Assembly: GCA_002433065.1 (NCBI GenBank)
Contig: DJHK01000028.1
Location: forward strand, 59,612 to 123,611
Direction of reading: 5' to 3'
Length of the DNA: 64,000 bases
From: Chloroflexi bacterium UBA6622
GTDB lineage: Bacteria; Chloroflexota; UBA11872
In this document: positions 27,418 to 38,834 of the stretch, piece by piece
How positions within the stretch are numbered: position 1 is the first letter of the stretch
How the letters are laid out: each line of letters starts with the position of its first letter
Position numbers and translations under genes: made by a program
Notes under the pieces: generated by a model
What the model saw: the letters and a program-made list of their open reading frames with translations, nothing else
What the model was told of the DNA's origin: nothing
Databases searched by the model: none

Positions 27418-28586
27418 TAGGTCAACATGTCAGGGTATGACCTGCAAATCGTTTCATATATTCCGACGGCTGCTTCGAGTTCATCGATTTCTATCCACTC
27501 ATTATTTGTGTGGGCACGGGCTATATTCCCTGGTCCAAGAACTACGGCTGGAATATTGCTTATCCCGGTGAGCATTGCTGCATCGGTGGCATATGCGACA
27601 CCTTCCGGTGTGGCCGGTCGTCCTGTGGCTTCTATGGCCTGCTTCGAAGCTTGAACAATTGGGGATTCTTCGGGTGTTTCGATAGCCGGGATTTCAACGA
27701 ATGGCGGGTCGTATTCAATTTGAAGGTCGGATTCGGTTTGTTGCAGGTTTTCAAGGGCAGTGTTTACCTGGGCGACGATTTGGTTGGCGGAATCGCCAGG
27801 GACGAGACGACGATCGATCTCAATCTCGCACAGGTCCGGAACAACGTTGACTGATGTGCCTCCATGGACGGTGCCCACATTCCAGGTCCCAGATCCAAGG
27901 ATTGGGTGTACGCGTTCGTGTAATCGAGGCTCAATAGCCGTTGCTATCACTGGTAGGATCCGGCCCATGTCGACGATGGCGTTGTGTCCGAGTTCTGGTG
28001 TTGCGCTGTGTGCCGAGACGCCGCGTGTACGAACCCGCCAACGTACAGCACCTTTTTGCGCAGTAACGATTCGAAGTTGGGTAGGTTCCCCAACAATCGC
28101 TGCATCAACGTCTATTGACCGTGATGCAAGTGCTCGTGACCCCGTCATGCTGATTTCTTCGTCCATGCACCCGGCAAGACATAGGTCTACTGGGAAGTTG
28201 GGGTCCGAGGCTGCGGTTTGCAGCACATGAATCATGGCTGCCAGTGACCCTTTTGGATCTGCTGAGCCTCGTCCATACAAACGGTTGTGCTCAATACGTG
28301 GGTTCAAGGCATCGGGCATGGGATCTAGCGCGACTGTGTCGAGGTGGCATTCAAGAAGTAAAGTTGGACGATTTCCTCGTCGGATCCATGCCATGACGTT
28401 TGGTCGTCCAGGGGAAACCTCGTCGAATTCGACGTCCGCACCCATGGCACGCGCCAGTTCGCCAACGTGCGCGGCAATAGCGGCTTCTCCAGGTCCGTCC
28501 AGGTGGCCGTTAACGCTGTTGATTGCTACGAGTTCTTGGAGTGTGTGAAGGAGTGGCTGGTTAATCGGTGCATCCATATAAGACAT
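27417..28586 (-). CDS. M20 family metallopeptidase (ArgE/DapE-like)
   Basis: A 389-residue dizinc hydrolase. It has the metal segments LLECHLDTVAL and GRGSADPKGSLAAMIHVL, the catalytic Glu pair in GCMDEEISMTGSRAL, and the dimerisation domain (VRTRGVSAHSATPELGHNAI, NVGTVHGGTSVNVVPDLCEIEIDRR). It resembles acetylornithine deacetylase and succinyl-diaminopimelate desuccinylase, but the substrate is not fixed. The start is ATG 28586, or ATG 28577, which has AGGT at a better distance. It is coupled to the MBL hydrolase gene, which suggests a shared catabolic step. Confidence 0.88.
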   Translation of the reverse strand: MSYMDAPINQPLLHTLQELVAINSVNGHLDGPGEAAIAAHVGELARAMGADVEFDEVSPGRPNVMAWIRRGNRPTLLLECHLDTVALDPMPDALNPRIEHNRLYGRGSADPKGSLAAMIHVLQTAASDPNFPVDLCLAGCMDEEISMTGSRALASRSIDVDAAIVGEPTQLRIVTAQKGAVRWRVRTRGVSAHSATPELGHNAIVDMGRILPVIATAIEPRLHERVHPILGSGTWNVGTVHGGTSVNVVPDLCEIEIDRRLVPGDSANQIVAQVNTALENLQQTESDLQIEYDPPFVEIPAIETPEESPIVQASKQAIEATGRPATPEGVAYATDAAMLTGISNIPAVVLGPGNIARAHTNNEWIEIDELEAAVGIYETICRSYPDMLT

Positions 28587-28720
28587 ACCTGAGTATAGGT
28601 TTGTTGATTCTTAAAGGACTATTCTGATTGACGTATGTTTATTGTTGACCAAGAACGTCTAGCTAACGGTTTGTGAATGTGATGCCATACAAAAAGCGAA
28701 CGCAATGTTAAACTCTCACT

Positions 28721-28930
28721 ATGAGTCGATATTTTCGATCTGGTAATCACCAGCGTGTCGCATCTGGTATCTCCACAGAGGCCAAGTCTGGACATGGGTC
28801 AACCGTTGTTTTGCGGGCGACGAAAACTCGTGATCGGAATTCCCGCCAATGCTTCGAATGTGGATCGCCGCTTCAAATATTGGGTCGATGTGTAACTTGT
28901 TCTGGATGTGGATGGAGTGCTTGCGGGTAA
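28721..28930 (+). CDS. Small zinc ribbon protein like the C-terminus of B12-dependent ribonucleotide reductase
   Basis: A 69-residue protein. The first ~40 residues are basic and low in structure. The last 26 form a zinc ribbon with Cys44, Cys47, Cys57, Cys60, Cys63 and Cys68 (CFECG, then CVTCSGCGWSACG). The spacing and the ending CGWSACG resemble the C-terminal tail of class II (NrdJ) reductases, where such a tail carries zinc or relays electrons. The rest of a reductase is absent, and the segment before the ribbon does not look like one. The open frame starts with ATG in a 459-base stretch otherwise without genes. Function unknown. Confidence 0.6.
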   Translation: MSRYFRSGNHQRVASGISTEAKSGHGSTVVLRATKTRDRNSRQCFECGSPLQILGRCVTCSGCGWSACG

Positions 28931-29045
28931 ATTTCTTTCTACAGGCACGATCGATGATGCTATGGACCATTGCAGCAGGGGTCTGATTCAGCTCCAATTT
29001 AAGGTCCCCGACGTCGTTAATGAGTTACGAGATTTATCTGTGCTC

Positions 29046-31823
29046 TTAGGAGTAGCCGCCCAATGTGAAGGTGTAGGTTTGGGCGAAGGGATGAGCGTTA
29101 CTGAGCTGTCCGTTTGAAAGTGTGTAATCGATTAGTGGGATCTCGAGATCGTTAACGAAAGCACGGGAGATTCGTAACCACAGTCTGAAATGGCCACCTG
29201 CTTCCGAGTCTCGGGCACGCAACGGTGGATGCGCTTGACCGTTTACAATTTCGGCGATGGTTCGTCTTTTCGGGTCATAGACAAAATCTATTCGTTGCGT
29301 TTTTGCGCTTACTAGAGCGGCGCTTTGCCAAAACCCGTGTGATGGAGCTGATCCATGGAGAGGTTCTTCGTTGAAGCTCAGGCCAGCGTTTCGTCCTTCC
29401 TCAGTGGGATTGTTAACAATTATCGAGCCTGTAATTGTGTCTTCTTGAACTCCGATGGTGATTGCTATCAACTTTTCGTTGCTCTGATCGCTGCTTACTT
29501 TCGTAGGCGGTTGATGAACTGGTGAATGATGGATTCCCATTGCTGCCGCCACGAGTAATGGTCGGAAGTCACCACCAATAGCCTGGATTCGAAGTGGTGT
29601 GTCTGCTGCAGCAGAGGTGGTCACCCAGGTTATCCCTCTTTCGATGGCCAACTCGTGAAGCCCGGCCCGGATAACACCTGGTTCCGATGAGACGATTCCA
29701 AAGACTATGGCAGTGTTCGTCGGACCTACGTCTGGACCGGCGGCGAACTTACCGTCAAGGACACCTAATTGAATAGGCCTAGTTGCAGACAATTCGAGTG
29801 ATCCCAGAGAACGGAGCAAGTCACTGCTACGTAGTCGGCTGGTTTTCTGATCTCGGTAGATTGTCCAGTACGGTGTGCTGTACACCGCATCCTTGGAGAA
29901 AATTCCGTATGTTCTCGAGTCGTCATCGGTATTTAGAACGATGAAGTCATACTCGGTATCAAGAAGATCTTCGAATGGAAACGCTAGGGAGCGTGCGTTG
30001 CCGATGATGCTTCGGCCAACAAGTTGTCCGATCCAGACGCTGCGGGCGCGTGCGGTCCACGATGTGGTCTGGTGCTTGGGAAAGTGAAAGCCTAGTTCGT
30101 GATGGCTGATCCTACGCCGGGGTTCCGGGACCGGGTATGTCAGGCCATGAGCAAATGCTACTCGAGAGCCGTTAGGTACAAGGTCTGCTACGGCCCTAGC
30201 ATCATGTGCAACACGTCGTTCAAAGTTCCATCCAACGCCTTGCCAGTTCCACCATACACTCAGGTACGTGTTATGCAACAAGGCCAAGCTGAGAAGCACA
30301 GTCATCACGACGGTGATGTTTTTCAGGCTAGGCTGCGCCGGTCTTAACCATCGTTCTAGCTTCCTACTGGACTCGACGTTCCATAACTTGAATCTTGCAT
30401 GGTAGAAGTTCGAGAGTCCGGAAGTCATAAGGGCGACGACTAGAAACGCGACGTAGGAGAGGTTTTTCATGTGGCCATACTGATAGCCTGCAATTGCAGC
30501 TACCCACCACATGAATCCGGCAAACCCGACAGCCATCGCAATAGCGACGAGGCGGTTACCACGAAGAGTGAGAAGGCCCAGGACTGCTAACACTAGGGAT
30601 GGCCAAAACAAGTTACTTGAAATTGTGGCTAAGGTTGTCGCGTGGCTTCCGAGCAAATATTCCAGCGGACCATCGCGAGGAATGAGTCGGTACGGTTCTA
30701 GGCCAAACGCGAGTTCAACATTAGCGAACGTGGTGTCGTTCCATGCATTCCCAAATCTTCCATGAAGGTTGCTTGTGATATTTATGATTTGTGGCAGTGC
30801 CCAAATCAAAAGCCAAATAATGCCAGGGGCACCTACGATAGTGATCCCTATCACAAGTCCTCCCGAACGCTTCAGGATGTTGATGCGGTTAGGCCCAACC
30901 AAGAGGAATGAAGCAACGAGCACTAGAGATACAGTTGCGTATACCGCGGAGATCGCCCAGAAATAGGACACCAACAGGGCAGCGCTTGTTATCGAAGCGA
31001 GAACGATTGTTCGTTTGTTGCCGGCCTGGAGAGCAACAACTCCTGTGGCAGCGGCAATGGGAAACAGAGCAAATGACACAGCATGAGGTCCAAAACCCAT
31101 TTCTGTGAACCAAAGAGGAAGGCCATGCACGGTGTACAGAAAGGCTGCGAGCAATGACGTTCGTTCCGAGAGACCGAGGCCAACCCGCATGAATACGAAC
31201 AAGCTGGGCACGCTGAACCCCAACAAAAGGTACAGAAGAGGCGCGTATGCATGAAAGGTCGGCACGTTAGCGATGCTTGATCCAATCGCTAACAGGTAGG
31301 GAAATCCCCAACCACGGGAGTGGTTCCCGATTCCTTGATACTCCGCCTGGAATGGCCCCTCCCTTAGGCCGTGCATGAACACCGTGTTGGATTTAAGGGC
31401 TTCAGCCAAGGGAACGTAGAGGTCTTCATCAATGTTGAGACTCAGCATGGAAGGGGAGCGGTTGTGCAAGTGAGGTAGCAGTGCGGCGCTCAGCAGCAGA
31501 CCGCCTAAGACCAGTGCAATTATTTGACCGGCAGTTGGTTTGGGTATCCACCACCCATCACGTCGAATAGTCCAACCGGCGAGTCCAGTGGCGGCGAGGA
31601 GCAATATCGCCGTGGACACTCGCACATCAACGAACAGGTTTAGGAAATACGTGCCGACGATTAGGGACGACAACCCAGTAAGTGGTATGACCAAAATGGC
31701 GTGCGAGCGTAGCGATGAAGTGGCCAAGATTCGTGTTGTTCCGTAGCCGGCGACGACACACGCAGCCCCCAGGGCCAGTATGACGGCAGCCATTTCGATG
31801 CCTACGGCAATAAGTTCAGGCAC
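29046..31823 (-). CDS. Large polytopic membrane protein, possible GT-C type glycosyltransferase
   Basis: A 925-residue protein with about twelve or more hydrophobic segments in the first ~520 residues and a soluble, beta-rich domain of about 380 residues at the C-terminus. An acidic DED cluster in the first large outer loop (SLNIDEDLYVPLAEALKS, about 125-145) recalls GT-C transferases that use lipid-linked sugars. I do not recognise the exact family. A second membrane protein gene lies 31 bases upstream on the same strand. The start ATG 31823 is followed at once by the first membrane segment. Confidence 0.75.
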   Translation of the reverse strand: MPELIAVGIEMAAVILALGAACVVAGYGTTRILATSSLRSHAILVIPLTGLSSLIVGTYFLNLFVDVRVSTAILLLAATGLAGWTIRRDGWWIPKPTAGQIIALVLGGLLLSAALLPHLHNRSPSMLSLNIDEDLYVPLAEALKSNTVFMHGLREGPFQAEYQGIGNHSRGWGFPYLLAIGSSIANVPTFHAYAPLLYLLLGFSVPSLFVFMRVGLGLSERTSLLAAFLYTVHGLPLWFTEMGFGPHAVSFALFPIAAATGVVALQAGNKRTIVLASITSAALLVSYFWAISAVYATVSLVLVASFLLVGPNRINILKRSGGLVIGITIVGAPGIIWLLIWALPQIINITSNLHGRFGNAWNDTTFANVELAFGLEPYRLIPRDGPLEYLLGSHATTLATISSNLFWPSLVLAVLGLLTLRGNRLVAIAMAVGFAGFMWWVAAIAGYQYGHMKNLSYVAFLVVALMTSGLSNFYHARFKLWNVESSRKLERWLRPAQPSLKNITVVMTVLLSLALLHNTYLSVWWNWQGVGWNFERRVAHDARAVADLVPNGSRVAFAHGLTYPVPEPRRRISHHELGFHFPKHQTTSWTARARSVWIGQLVGRSIIGNARSLAFPFEDLLDTEYDFIVLNTDDDSRTYGIFSKDAVYSTPYWTIYRDQKTSRLRSSDLLRSLGSLELSATRPIQLGVLDGKFAAGPDVGPTNTAIVFGIVSSEPGVIRAGLHELAIERGITWVTTSAAADTPLRIQAIGGDFRPLLVAAAMGIHHSPVHQPPTKVSSDQSNEKLIAITIGVQEDTITGSIIVNNPTEEGRNAGLSFNEEPLHGSAPSHGFWQSAALVSAKTQRIDFVYDPKRRTIAEIVNGQAHPPLRARDSEAGGHFRLWLRISRAFVNDLEIPLIDYTLSNGQLSNAHPFAQTYTFTLGGYS

Positions 31824-31854
31824 GTTGATTCATCAGGCTTGGGGTGAGAGCTTT

Positions 31855-32745
31855 TTAATGCTCAGGGCTTGTGGCTGCTTGTAGCAAGCCGGTGCCTCCA
31901 GAGACGCCAAACGTATGACCGACACCGACGGCGGCTCCGATTGTTGTACTTATACCAGTGATCAAAACCACGATCGCTACAAAATTGTCCAGTGGAATTG
32001 CGAAGGACGCTTGCAATAAGGGTTCTGTTAGATGTAGTAAGACAAGCTCATTTGCACCGAGGATCTGGGTTACGGAGACGGTCCCGAGGGATATGAATAG
32101 GGGCCCGAGTGCTGCGCCAATAACCGTTACAGCTAGTGTGAACACGCTTGCCATTGATGCAATGGTCCATCCTGGCCGGTCCCAAAATTGTGACCGTGCT
32201 CGTTGGTAGGCAGCGGCTGCGCTGAGTTGATTTACCGCAACCTGGGGTACTAGTGCCCAAAGCAACATGGTTGATGTTGCGATGGAGAGCATGTCAATTA
32301 TGAAAAGGACCATGAATAGCGTGGCTACTACAGCGAGTGGTCGTGACGACGACATTACCCCTTCCGGCGCACGTGTTAGGGCGAATATGAATATCTGAAT
32401 CGCGATGAGTGCTCCCAATCCGAGGGCAGGAGGTAGGGCTACGAGTGTGAGGGATGGGATTCGTGGAATGACGCTGGCAATGGCTGATCCGGTAGATAGT
32501 TCAGATGGTTTATCAGCGTGATTAACAAGCACCGATATAGAGGCTAAGGCTAGTGGCCAGATGACTAGAATAATGACGATTGAGATTGGAATGGCCACAA
32601 ATGCCGCTGGTGATCGCACGAACGCAAGGGCTACGGCTAGGCCCGTAAGTCCTCCCGTAAGCGCCCCAGCAATCAAGCCAAGTCCTAGCGTTCGTGGACG
32701 CCCTGTTGCAGCGAGGGCGATCCCGATAGGTGATAGGAGTTGCAA
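31855..32745 (-). CDS. Uncharacterised multi-pass membrane protein
   Basis: About 296 residues with six or seven hydrophobic segments (for example LGLGLIAGALTGGLTGLAVA and FVAIPISIVIILVIWPLALA). It looks like a DUF-type integral membrane protein, and I do not recognise the family. The start is uncertain: the open frame reaches 32880, inside the divergent dehydrogenase gene, and the only start near the first membrane segment is TTG 32745, without a clear ribosome-binding site. It precedes the 925-residue membrane protein gene by about 31 bases. Confidence 0.6.
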   Translation of the reverse strand: MQLLSPIGIALAATGRPRTLGLGLIAGALTGGLTGLAVALAFVRSPAAFVAIPISIVIILVIWPLALASISVLVNHADKPSELSTGSAIASVIPRIPSLTLVALPPALGLGALIAIQIFIFALTRAPEGVMSSSRPLAVVATLFMVLFIIDMLSIATSTMLLWALVPQVAVNQLSAAAAYQRARSQFWDRPGWTIASMASVFTLAVTVIGAALGPLFISLGTVSVTQILGANELVLLHLTEPLLQASFAIPLDNFVAIVVLITGISTTIGAAVGVGHTFGVSGGTGLLQAATSPEH

Positions 32746-32872
32746 TGAATTACTCGACTTGGGGTAGGGCGACTGGTGTTCGATCTCAACCGTACGTAAT
32801 AAGCTGCAGTATATCCGTTGGATCGGGAGTTTAAGCTGTGATTTGCACGTGCGACGGCGGGGATGTTGGGCC

Positions 32873-33829
32873 GTGACCAAACGTCGACCTGGTGAACTGC
32901 CGCGTGCCGCCGTCGTTGGTGCTGGGCGTATGGGGCATGGAATAGCGCTTGAACTGGCACGTGGTGGATATTTGGTCTCGATCTATGACGTTCAGCGAGG
33001 GCGTGCAAGACAGGCGATAACCGAGGCGGAACAGGATGCAACTGACCTAATTGCTGCTGGTGTAATCGAAGCGGCCGACGTTGAAAACATTGTGTCCCGG
33101 CTAGAAGCGGTGCCATCCATCCAGGCGGCTGTTGATGGCGTGGATGTTGTGTTTGAAGCGGTTGCCGAGGATCTGGATATAAAGCGTGAGGTTTTTGCCC
33201 AACTGGATCAATATGCCCGGGTGGATACGCTCTTGCTTTCCAACACTTCGAGCATTGGAATCACTGAGATTGCAGGTTCTTGTAGATACCCGGAGCGTGT
33301 GGCCCTTGCTCACTGGATCTTGCCTCCCCATCTCATTCCAGTTGTTGAAGTGGCTCCTGGAGAGCAGACAGCAGAGTCGACGATTGTTGAGGCACGTAAC
33401 TTGCTTGAGAGTTTAGGGAAATGGCCAATCGTGCTGCGTTGTGAGCTTCCCGGATATTTGATTAATCGTCTTCAATTCGCGCTTCTCCGAGAAGCGATGG
33501 AACTTGTTGGACAGGGTGTGGCCTCGGCGACGGAGATTGATCGTGCGGTCCGTGGGTCAATAGCTCGCCGGATGCCTGTCCTTGGACTCTTTGGTCAGGC
33601 CGACACCGCGGGACTCGATGTTTACCAGCAAATATTTCGATATCTGGCGCCTGATCTTAATCGTGGGACCGCGTCGCCAGCGGTACTTGACGAGGCGATA
33701 CAAAGTGGCCGAACCGGTGCGACATCCGGACATGGTTTTTATCCATGGTCTCCCGATGATGTTTCCTCGACTCTGCATCGGCGTAATGCTGAGTTAATCC
33801 GATTGCTCCGAGTTGACCGGTTTGGCTGA
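32873..33829 (+). CDS. 3-hydroxyacyl-CoA dehydrogenase family protein
   Basis: A 318-residue NAD-dependent dehydrogenase. The Rossmann motif is AAVVGAGRMGHGIALEL, followed by VDVVFEAVAEDLDIKREVF, SNTSSIGITEIA, the His segment ALAHWILPPHLIPVVEVAPG and the C-terminal domain ending GHGFYPWSPD. It matches single-domain 3HCDH proteins (3-hydroxybutyryl-CoA or related hydroxyacid dehydrogenases). I place the start at GTG 32873 because the nucleotide fold begins just after; TTG 32843 is possible. The 3' end overlaps the convergent flippase-like gene by 36 bases. Confidence 0.85.
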   Translation: MTKRRPGELPRAAVVGAGRMGHGIALELARGGYLVSIYDVQRGRARQAITEAEQDATDLIAAGVIEAADVENIVSRLEAVPSIQAAVDGVDVVFEAVAEDLDIKREVFAQLDQYARVDTLLLSNTSSIGITEIAGSCRYPERVALAHWILPPHLIPVVEVAPGEQTAESTIVEARNLLESLGKWPIVLRCELPGYLINRLQFALLREAMELVGQGVASATEIDRAVRGSIARRMPVLGLFGQADTAGLDVYQQIFRYLAPDLNRGTASPAVLDEAIQSGRTGATSGHGFYPWSPDDVSSTLHRRNAELIRLLRVDRFG

Positions 33830-35173
33830 TTTAAAAGATGGATTTGGCATCGATCTCGTGACTGGGTCCAGTCCAAAGAATTTTCTGCCGACGAGGTAGG
33901 CCATGAGGGCTTCAGTACCCATCGCTCCGATCCGTGTGATGGCGCCGACACCGGCTCCTGTCCACCCCAGTATCGGTGTGAAGACAAACAAGAGGGCGAC
34001 CATAACTAAGAGTCGTATGGCAGCTGTGAGGGCGACGAGGCCGGTTTTGCGTTGGTGCATGGTCATTGATTGGTAGAACTGACGAACTGCCATGAAGATT
34101 GGGAAGGCGGCCATGATTTGCATGGCCACAATCGTGTCGGATGTGATGGATTGGGGAGCTCCGATCAAGCGGCGGACTACGATTTCGTTTAATGGCGTGA
34201 ACGCCACCAGGACCATCAAGCCGGCCAACGTGAGGCCAAGTGTGTAGGCAAATATGCGGGCTCGTCGTTGTCCCTCTGGATCCCGTCCGAGTACCAACAC
34301 CACCTGTCGTAGCGCCACAAGTGCGGTCATGGGCAACATGCTTATGCTGAATGCGACACGAAACGCGGCAACTGTGGGTTCCGGGTTGGGTAGCCGGAGC
34401 AGGCCAGCGTTGATTAAGGGATGTCCGCTTACGAGAGCCACTTGCGTGAGCACCAATGGCACCAGAAAGCTTGTGACGTACCGGTAATCAAGCGGTGCGT
34501 CAGTAGCAGGATCATCAGGATATGGAGCCCGCCGGTTAACGTACTGCACGAACCCAAGCGCGAGCAGGCCTTCAAGAACCGCGACTACCATCCAGACAAA
34601 CGCGCCGCTAATTCCCCCGGAGATGGTCAGCATCGGGAGAAGTCCCAGCGCAAGTACGACGAGTACGGCCTCTCCAATTGCTGGGCCGATCCAGACTAGG
34701 TTCGAATGTTGTCGATGGGCGAGTTGGGCGAGATAGAACTGACGAATTAGGTTAAAGATTGGTACCGGCAGTGAGATGCGCATCATGGTCATGACATCAG
34801 GTATAAGGTGTTCCGGGGTCCCCATCACGTGTTTGAAAAACGCATCTCCGATGTTTGGGAGGGCGATCAAGACGGCGAATGCCGTAATAACGCTCGTGTA
34901 CACAACCACGTAGCTTCGGATTACCTGGTAGGACTGCTGCCCACGAACGAGCACGAAGTACGCGCTGGAAATCGCAGTGCCTGATGCGCTGAGGATCTGC
35001 ACGACGCTGGCGACGACTGCAAATGCGGCCAGCGACGTCTGTGGATCCGGAGCCCGAGACATTCCCGCATCAAGTAAAGGGTTTCGAAGCGTTTGCAGGA
35101 CTTGGGCGACCGCCAATGGTAGGAAGAAGACCGCAAGGGCCCGGTATGACAATGTGGCAGATCGGTTCGGCAC
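33794..35173 (-). CDS. MOP/MATE-like membrane transporter with internally repeated halves
   Basis: A 459-residue protein with about 12 membrane segments. The two halves resemble each other. RNPLLDAGMSRAPDPQTSLAAF (from about residue 30) matches GHPLINAGLLRLPNPEPTVAAF, and MTMMRISLPVPIFNLIRQFY matches IVAMQIMAAFPIFMAVRQFY. This two-fold repeat is the hallmark of the multidrug/oligosaccharidyl-lipid/polysaccharide exporter fold; the motifs also recall ANKH-like proteins. Substrate unknown. The start is GTG 35173. Confidence 0.75.
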   Translation of the reverse strand: MPNRSATLSYRALAVFFLPLAVAQVLQTLRNPLLDAGMSRAPDPQTSLAAFAVVASVVQILSASGTAISSAYFVLVRGQQSYQVIRSYVVVYTSVITAFAVLIALPNIGDAFFKHVMGTPEHLIPDVMTMMRISLPVPIFNLIRQFYLAQLAHRQHSNLVWIGPAIGEAVLVVLALGLLPMLTISGGISGAFVWMVVAVLEGLLALGFVQYVNRRAPYPDDPATDAPLDYRYVTSFLVPLVLTQVALVSGHPLINAGLLRLPNPEPTVAAFRVAFSISMLPMTALVALRQVVLVLGRDPEGQRRARIFAYTLGLTLAGLMVLVAFTPLNEIVVRRLIGAPQSITSDTIVAMQIMAAFPIFMAVRQFYQSMTMHQRKTGLVALTAAIRLLVMVALLFVFTPILGWTGAGVGAITRIGAMGTEALMAYLVGRKFFGLDPVTRSMPNPSFKSAKPVNSEQSD

Positions 35174-35272
35174 GGAGAATTTCGCTAAGGGCGAATCGTG
35201 AACTATTACGGAAAGTTTAGGGCGTAATCAATAGGCCTAGGTCTGTGGTTGGTTCAGTGCTACGGTTTTTCC

Positions 35273-36016
35273 ATGAATACATTATTGCCTGCCGCAGTGT
35301 TTTTCGACGCATATGGCACTCTCATTCACTATCCCGAAACGCCATCACCATTCGACTACATGACAGATGTGATGGGTCGGCTTGGGTACACGATTCCACG
35401 CGTTTCGCTTGACGAAGCCTTGAAGACTGAAATGGGGTATTACAAGGCGCATTTTTCGTCGGTTCAGTCCGAAACTGATCTGAAACAGCTTCGGGCTTCG
35501 GGTGCAAAGGTCTATGTGGGTGCGCTGTCTGAGTGGGTTGATGGGAATCCGGAGTTGGGGGTGATAGAGGAAGAATTGGCGGCGGCATTTCAGACCCGGA
35601 TGCTTCCGGGCGCTGAGTCAGCCATTGATTTTGTGCGGCGATCTGGTGTTCGTACCGGGGTGCTTAGTAACTTCGCCTACATGCTGCCGTTGGTGCTTGC
35701 TGAAGTAGGATTACGGAAAGTCCTAGATCCGATTGTTGTTTCCGCATCAACCGGATACGAGAAGCCTGATCCACGAATTTTTGCGGCGGCCGCTGCGGCC
35801 GTGGACGCTGATACGTGTGATTGCGTGCTTATTGGTGATGATCTAACCAATGATGTCAAGGGTGCTCAAGCGAGCGGCATGCCGGTCGTTTGGCTTCAAC
35901 GGGACGGTAAAGTCCAACAGTTCACGGGATCCGGCATCGCAATTGCTCGGAGTCTGGATGAGGCGGTGCAGATGGCTGTTGGTGAGCAGTGGCGGACTCT
36001 CTCGGCCTGTGTCTAA
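35273..36016 (+). CDS. HAD superfamily hydrolase
   Basis: A 247-residue haloacid dehalogenase-like hydrolase. Motif I is FFDAYGTLIHY (Asp nucleophile; the second Asp is Tyr, as in dehalogenase and REG-2-like members). Motif II is GVLSNFAY, the Lys motif YEKPDPRIF, and motif IV VLIGDDLTNDVKGAQASGM. The cap is helical, of subclass I. It is probably a phosphatase, of unknown substrate. ATG 35273 starts just before motif I; the longer TTG frame is less likely. Confidence 0.86.
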   Translation: MNTLLPAAVFFDAYGTLIHYPETPSPFDYMTDVMGRLGYTIPRVSLDEALKTEMGYYKAHFSSVQSETDLKQLRASGAKVYVGALSEWVDGNPELGVIEEELAAAFQTRMLPGAESAIDFVRRSGVRTGVLSNFAYMLPLVLAEVGLRKVLDPIVVSASTGYEKPDPRIFAAAAAAVDADTCDCVLIGDDLTNDVKGAQASGMPVVWLQRDGKVQQFTGSGIAIARSLDEAVQMAVGEQWRTLSACV

Positions 36017-36097
36017 TGTCAGAGGGGTTTTGAGGGGTGAGAAACTAGCCAATTCAGAACTGCACCGATTAATCCAGTCGGGCTTAAGTGGGAAGAT

Positions 36098-36268
36098 GTG
36101 AACTGTTACGTGTGTGATCAGTCTGATAAGCAGGAAACATCGGTCGCTACATGTCGCTTTTGCAGTGTTGCTTTGTGCGCTACGCACCTAGGTGAATTGC
36201 GGACGCACACTCAGGGCCGGATGCATTACCCTTGCGATCAACCAATCGATCCCGCGACTTCCAAGTAA
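36098..36268 (+). CDS. 56-residue DUF2180-like zinc-finger protein
   Basis: A small frame that translates to 56 residues, starting MNCYVCDQSDK. The Cys/His pattern C3-x2-C6, C19-x2-C22, C27-x2-H30, with His43 and Cys46 further on, looks like the B-box-like DUF2180 family (MKCYVC start, VALC-x-HL middle), known mainly from archaea. The GTG start at 36098 has GGGAAG a few bases upstream. Its spacing to katG is 56 bases on the same strand, so it may share the transcript. Function unknown; it may bind two zinc ions. Standard size cut-offs would miss it. Confidence 0.62.
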   Translation: MNCYVCDQSDKQETSVATCRFCSVALCATHLGELRTHTQGRMHYPCDQPIDPATSK

Positions 36269-36318
36269 CTCGGTTCAGAATACGGTTGCGCCGTATTCTG
36301 CAGATAGCCAGAAGGTAA

Positions 36319-38460
<2,142 letters not shown>

Positions 38461-38834
38461 TCTCAGCACTCTTTCGATGGCCGTAGGGCGTCTGAGGGAT
38501 GACTGTTAGCTTTAATTGAGCAGTGTTTCGGGCGGGTCAGGATGCCTGCCGAAACCCCCAGACTGTCCCCGCCTCCCATGCTGCGCACCACATCGTCGCC
38601 ATTCCGGATTCTGGTCGGCGCGGGCCCACATTGCTCTCGGTTCCGGACCGTTTCGTCGAACAAGGATTTGCATCTGAAAGCTAGTTGAAACTCGCACGGA
38701 TAGTTGCGCCCCACCTTCTTATAAAATCTGTGCAGGTTTTCAAAGGCGTTCCCTACGTCAACTTTGTTCCGCTGTCGGAACCTGCTTCGGGGTTCGCCAG
38801 AGCATGCGGCGTGCTTATTCGAACTTCTCCCGTC
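38461..38834. other. 374-base intergenic stretch without a recognised gene
   Basis: This lies between katG and the convergent lipoprotein gene. Short frames of 60-83 codons exist on both strands but show no family resemblance or ribosome-binding site. At 38525-38555 GTTTCGG pairs with CCGAAAC in an imperfect hairpin, 65 bases after the katG stop, possibly a terminator although no T-run follows. Composition is like that of katG, so the stretch may have arrived with it. Confidence 0.4.

Noticed and set aside
28908..29117. A 69-codon plus-strand frame after the zinc ribbon gene
   Set aside because: It overlaps both the zinc ribbon gene and the opposite-strand membrane protein gene, with no recognisable motif or good start signal.
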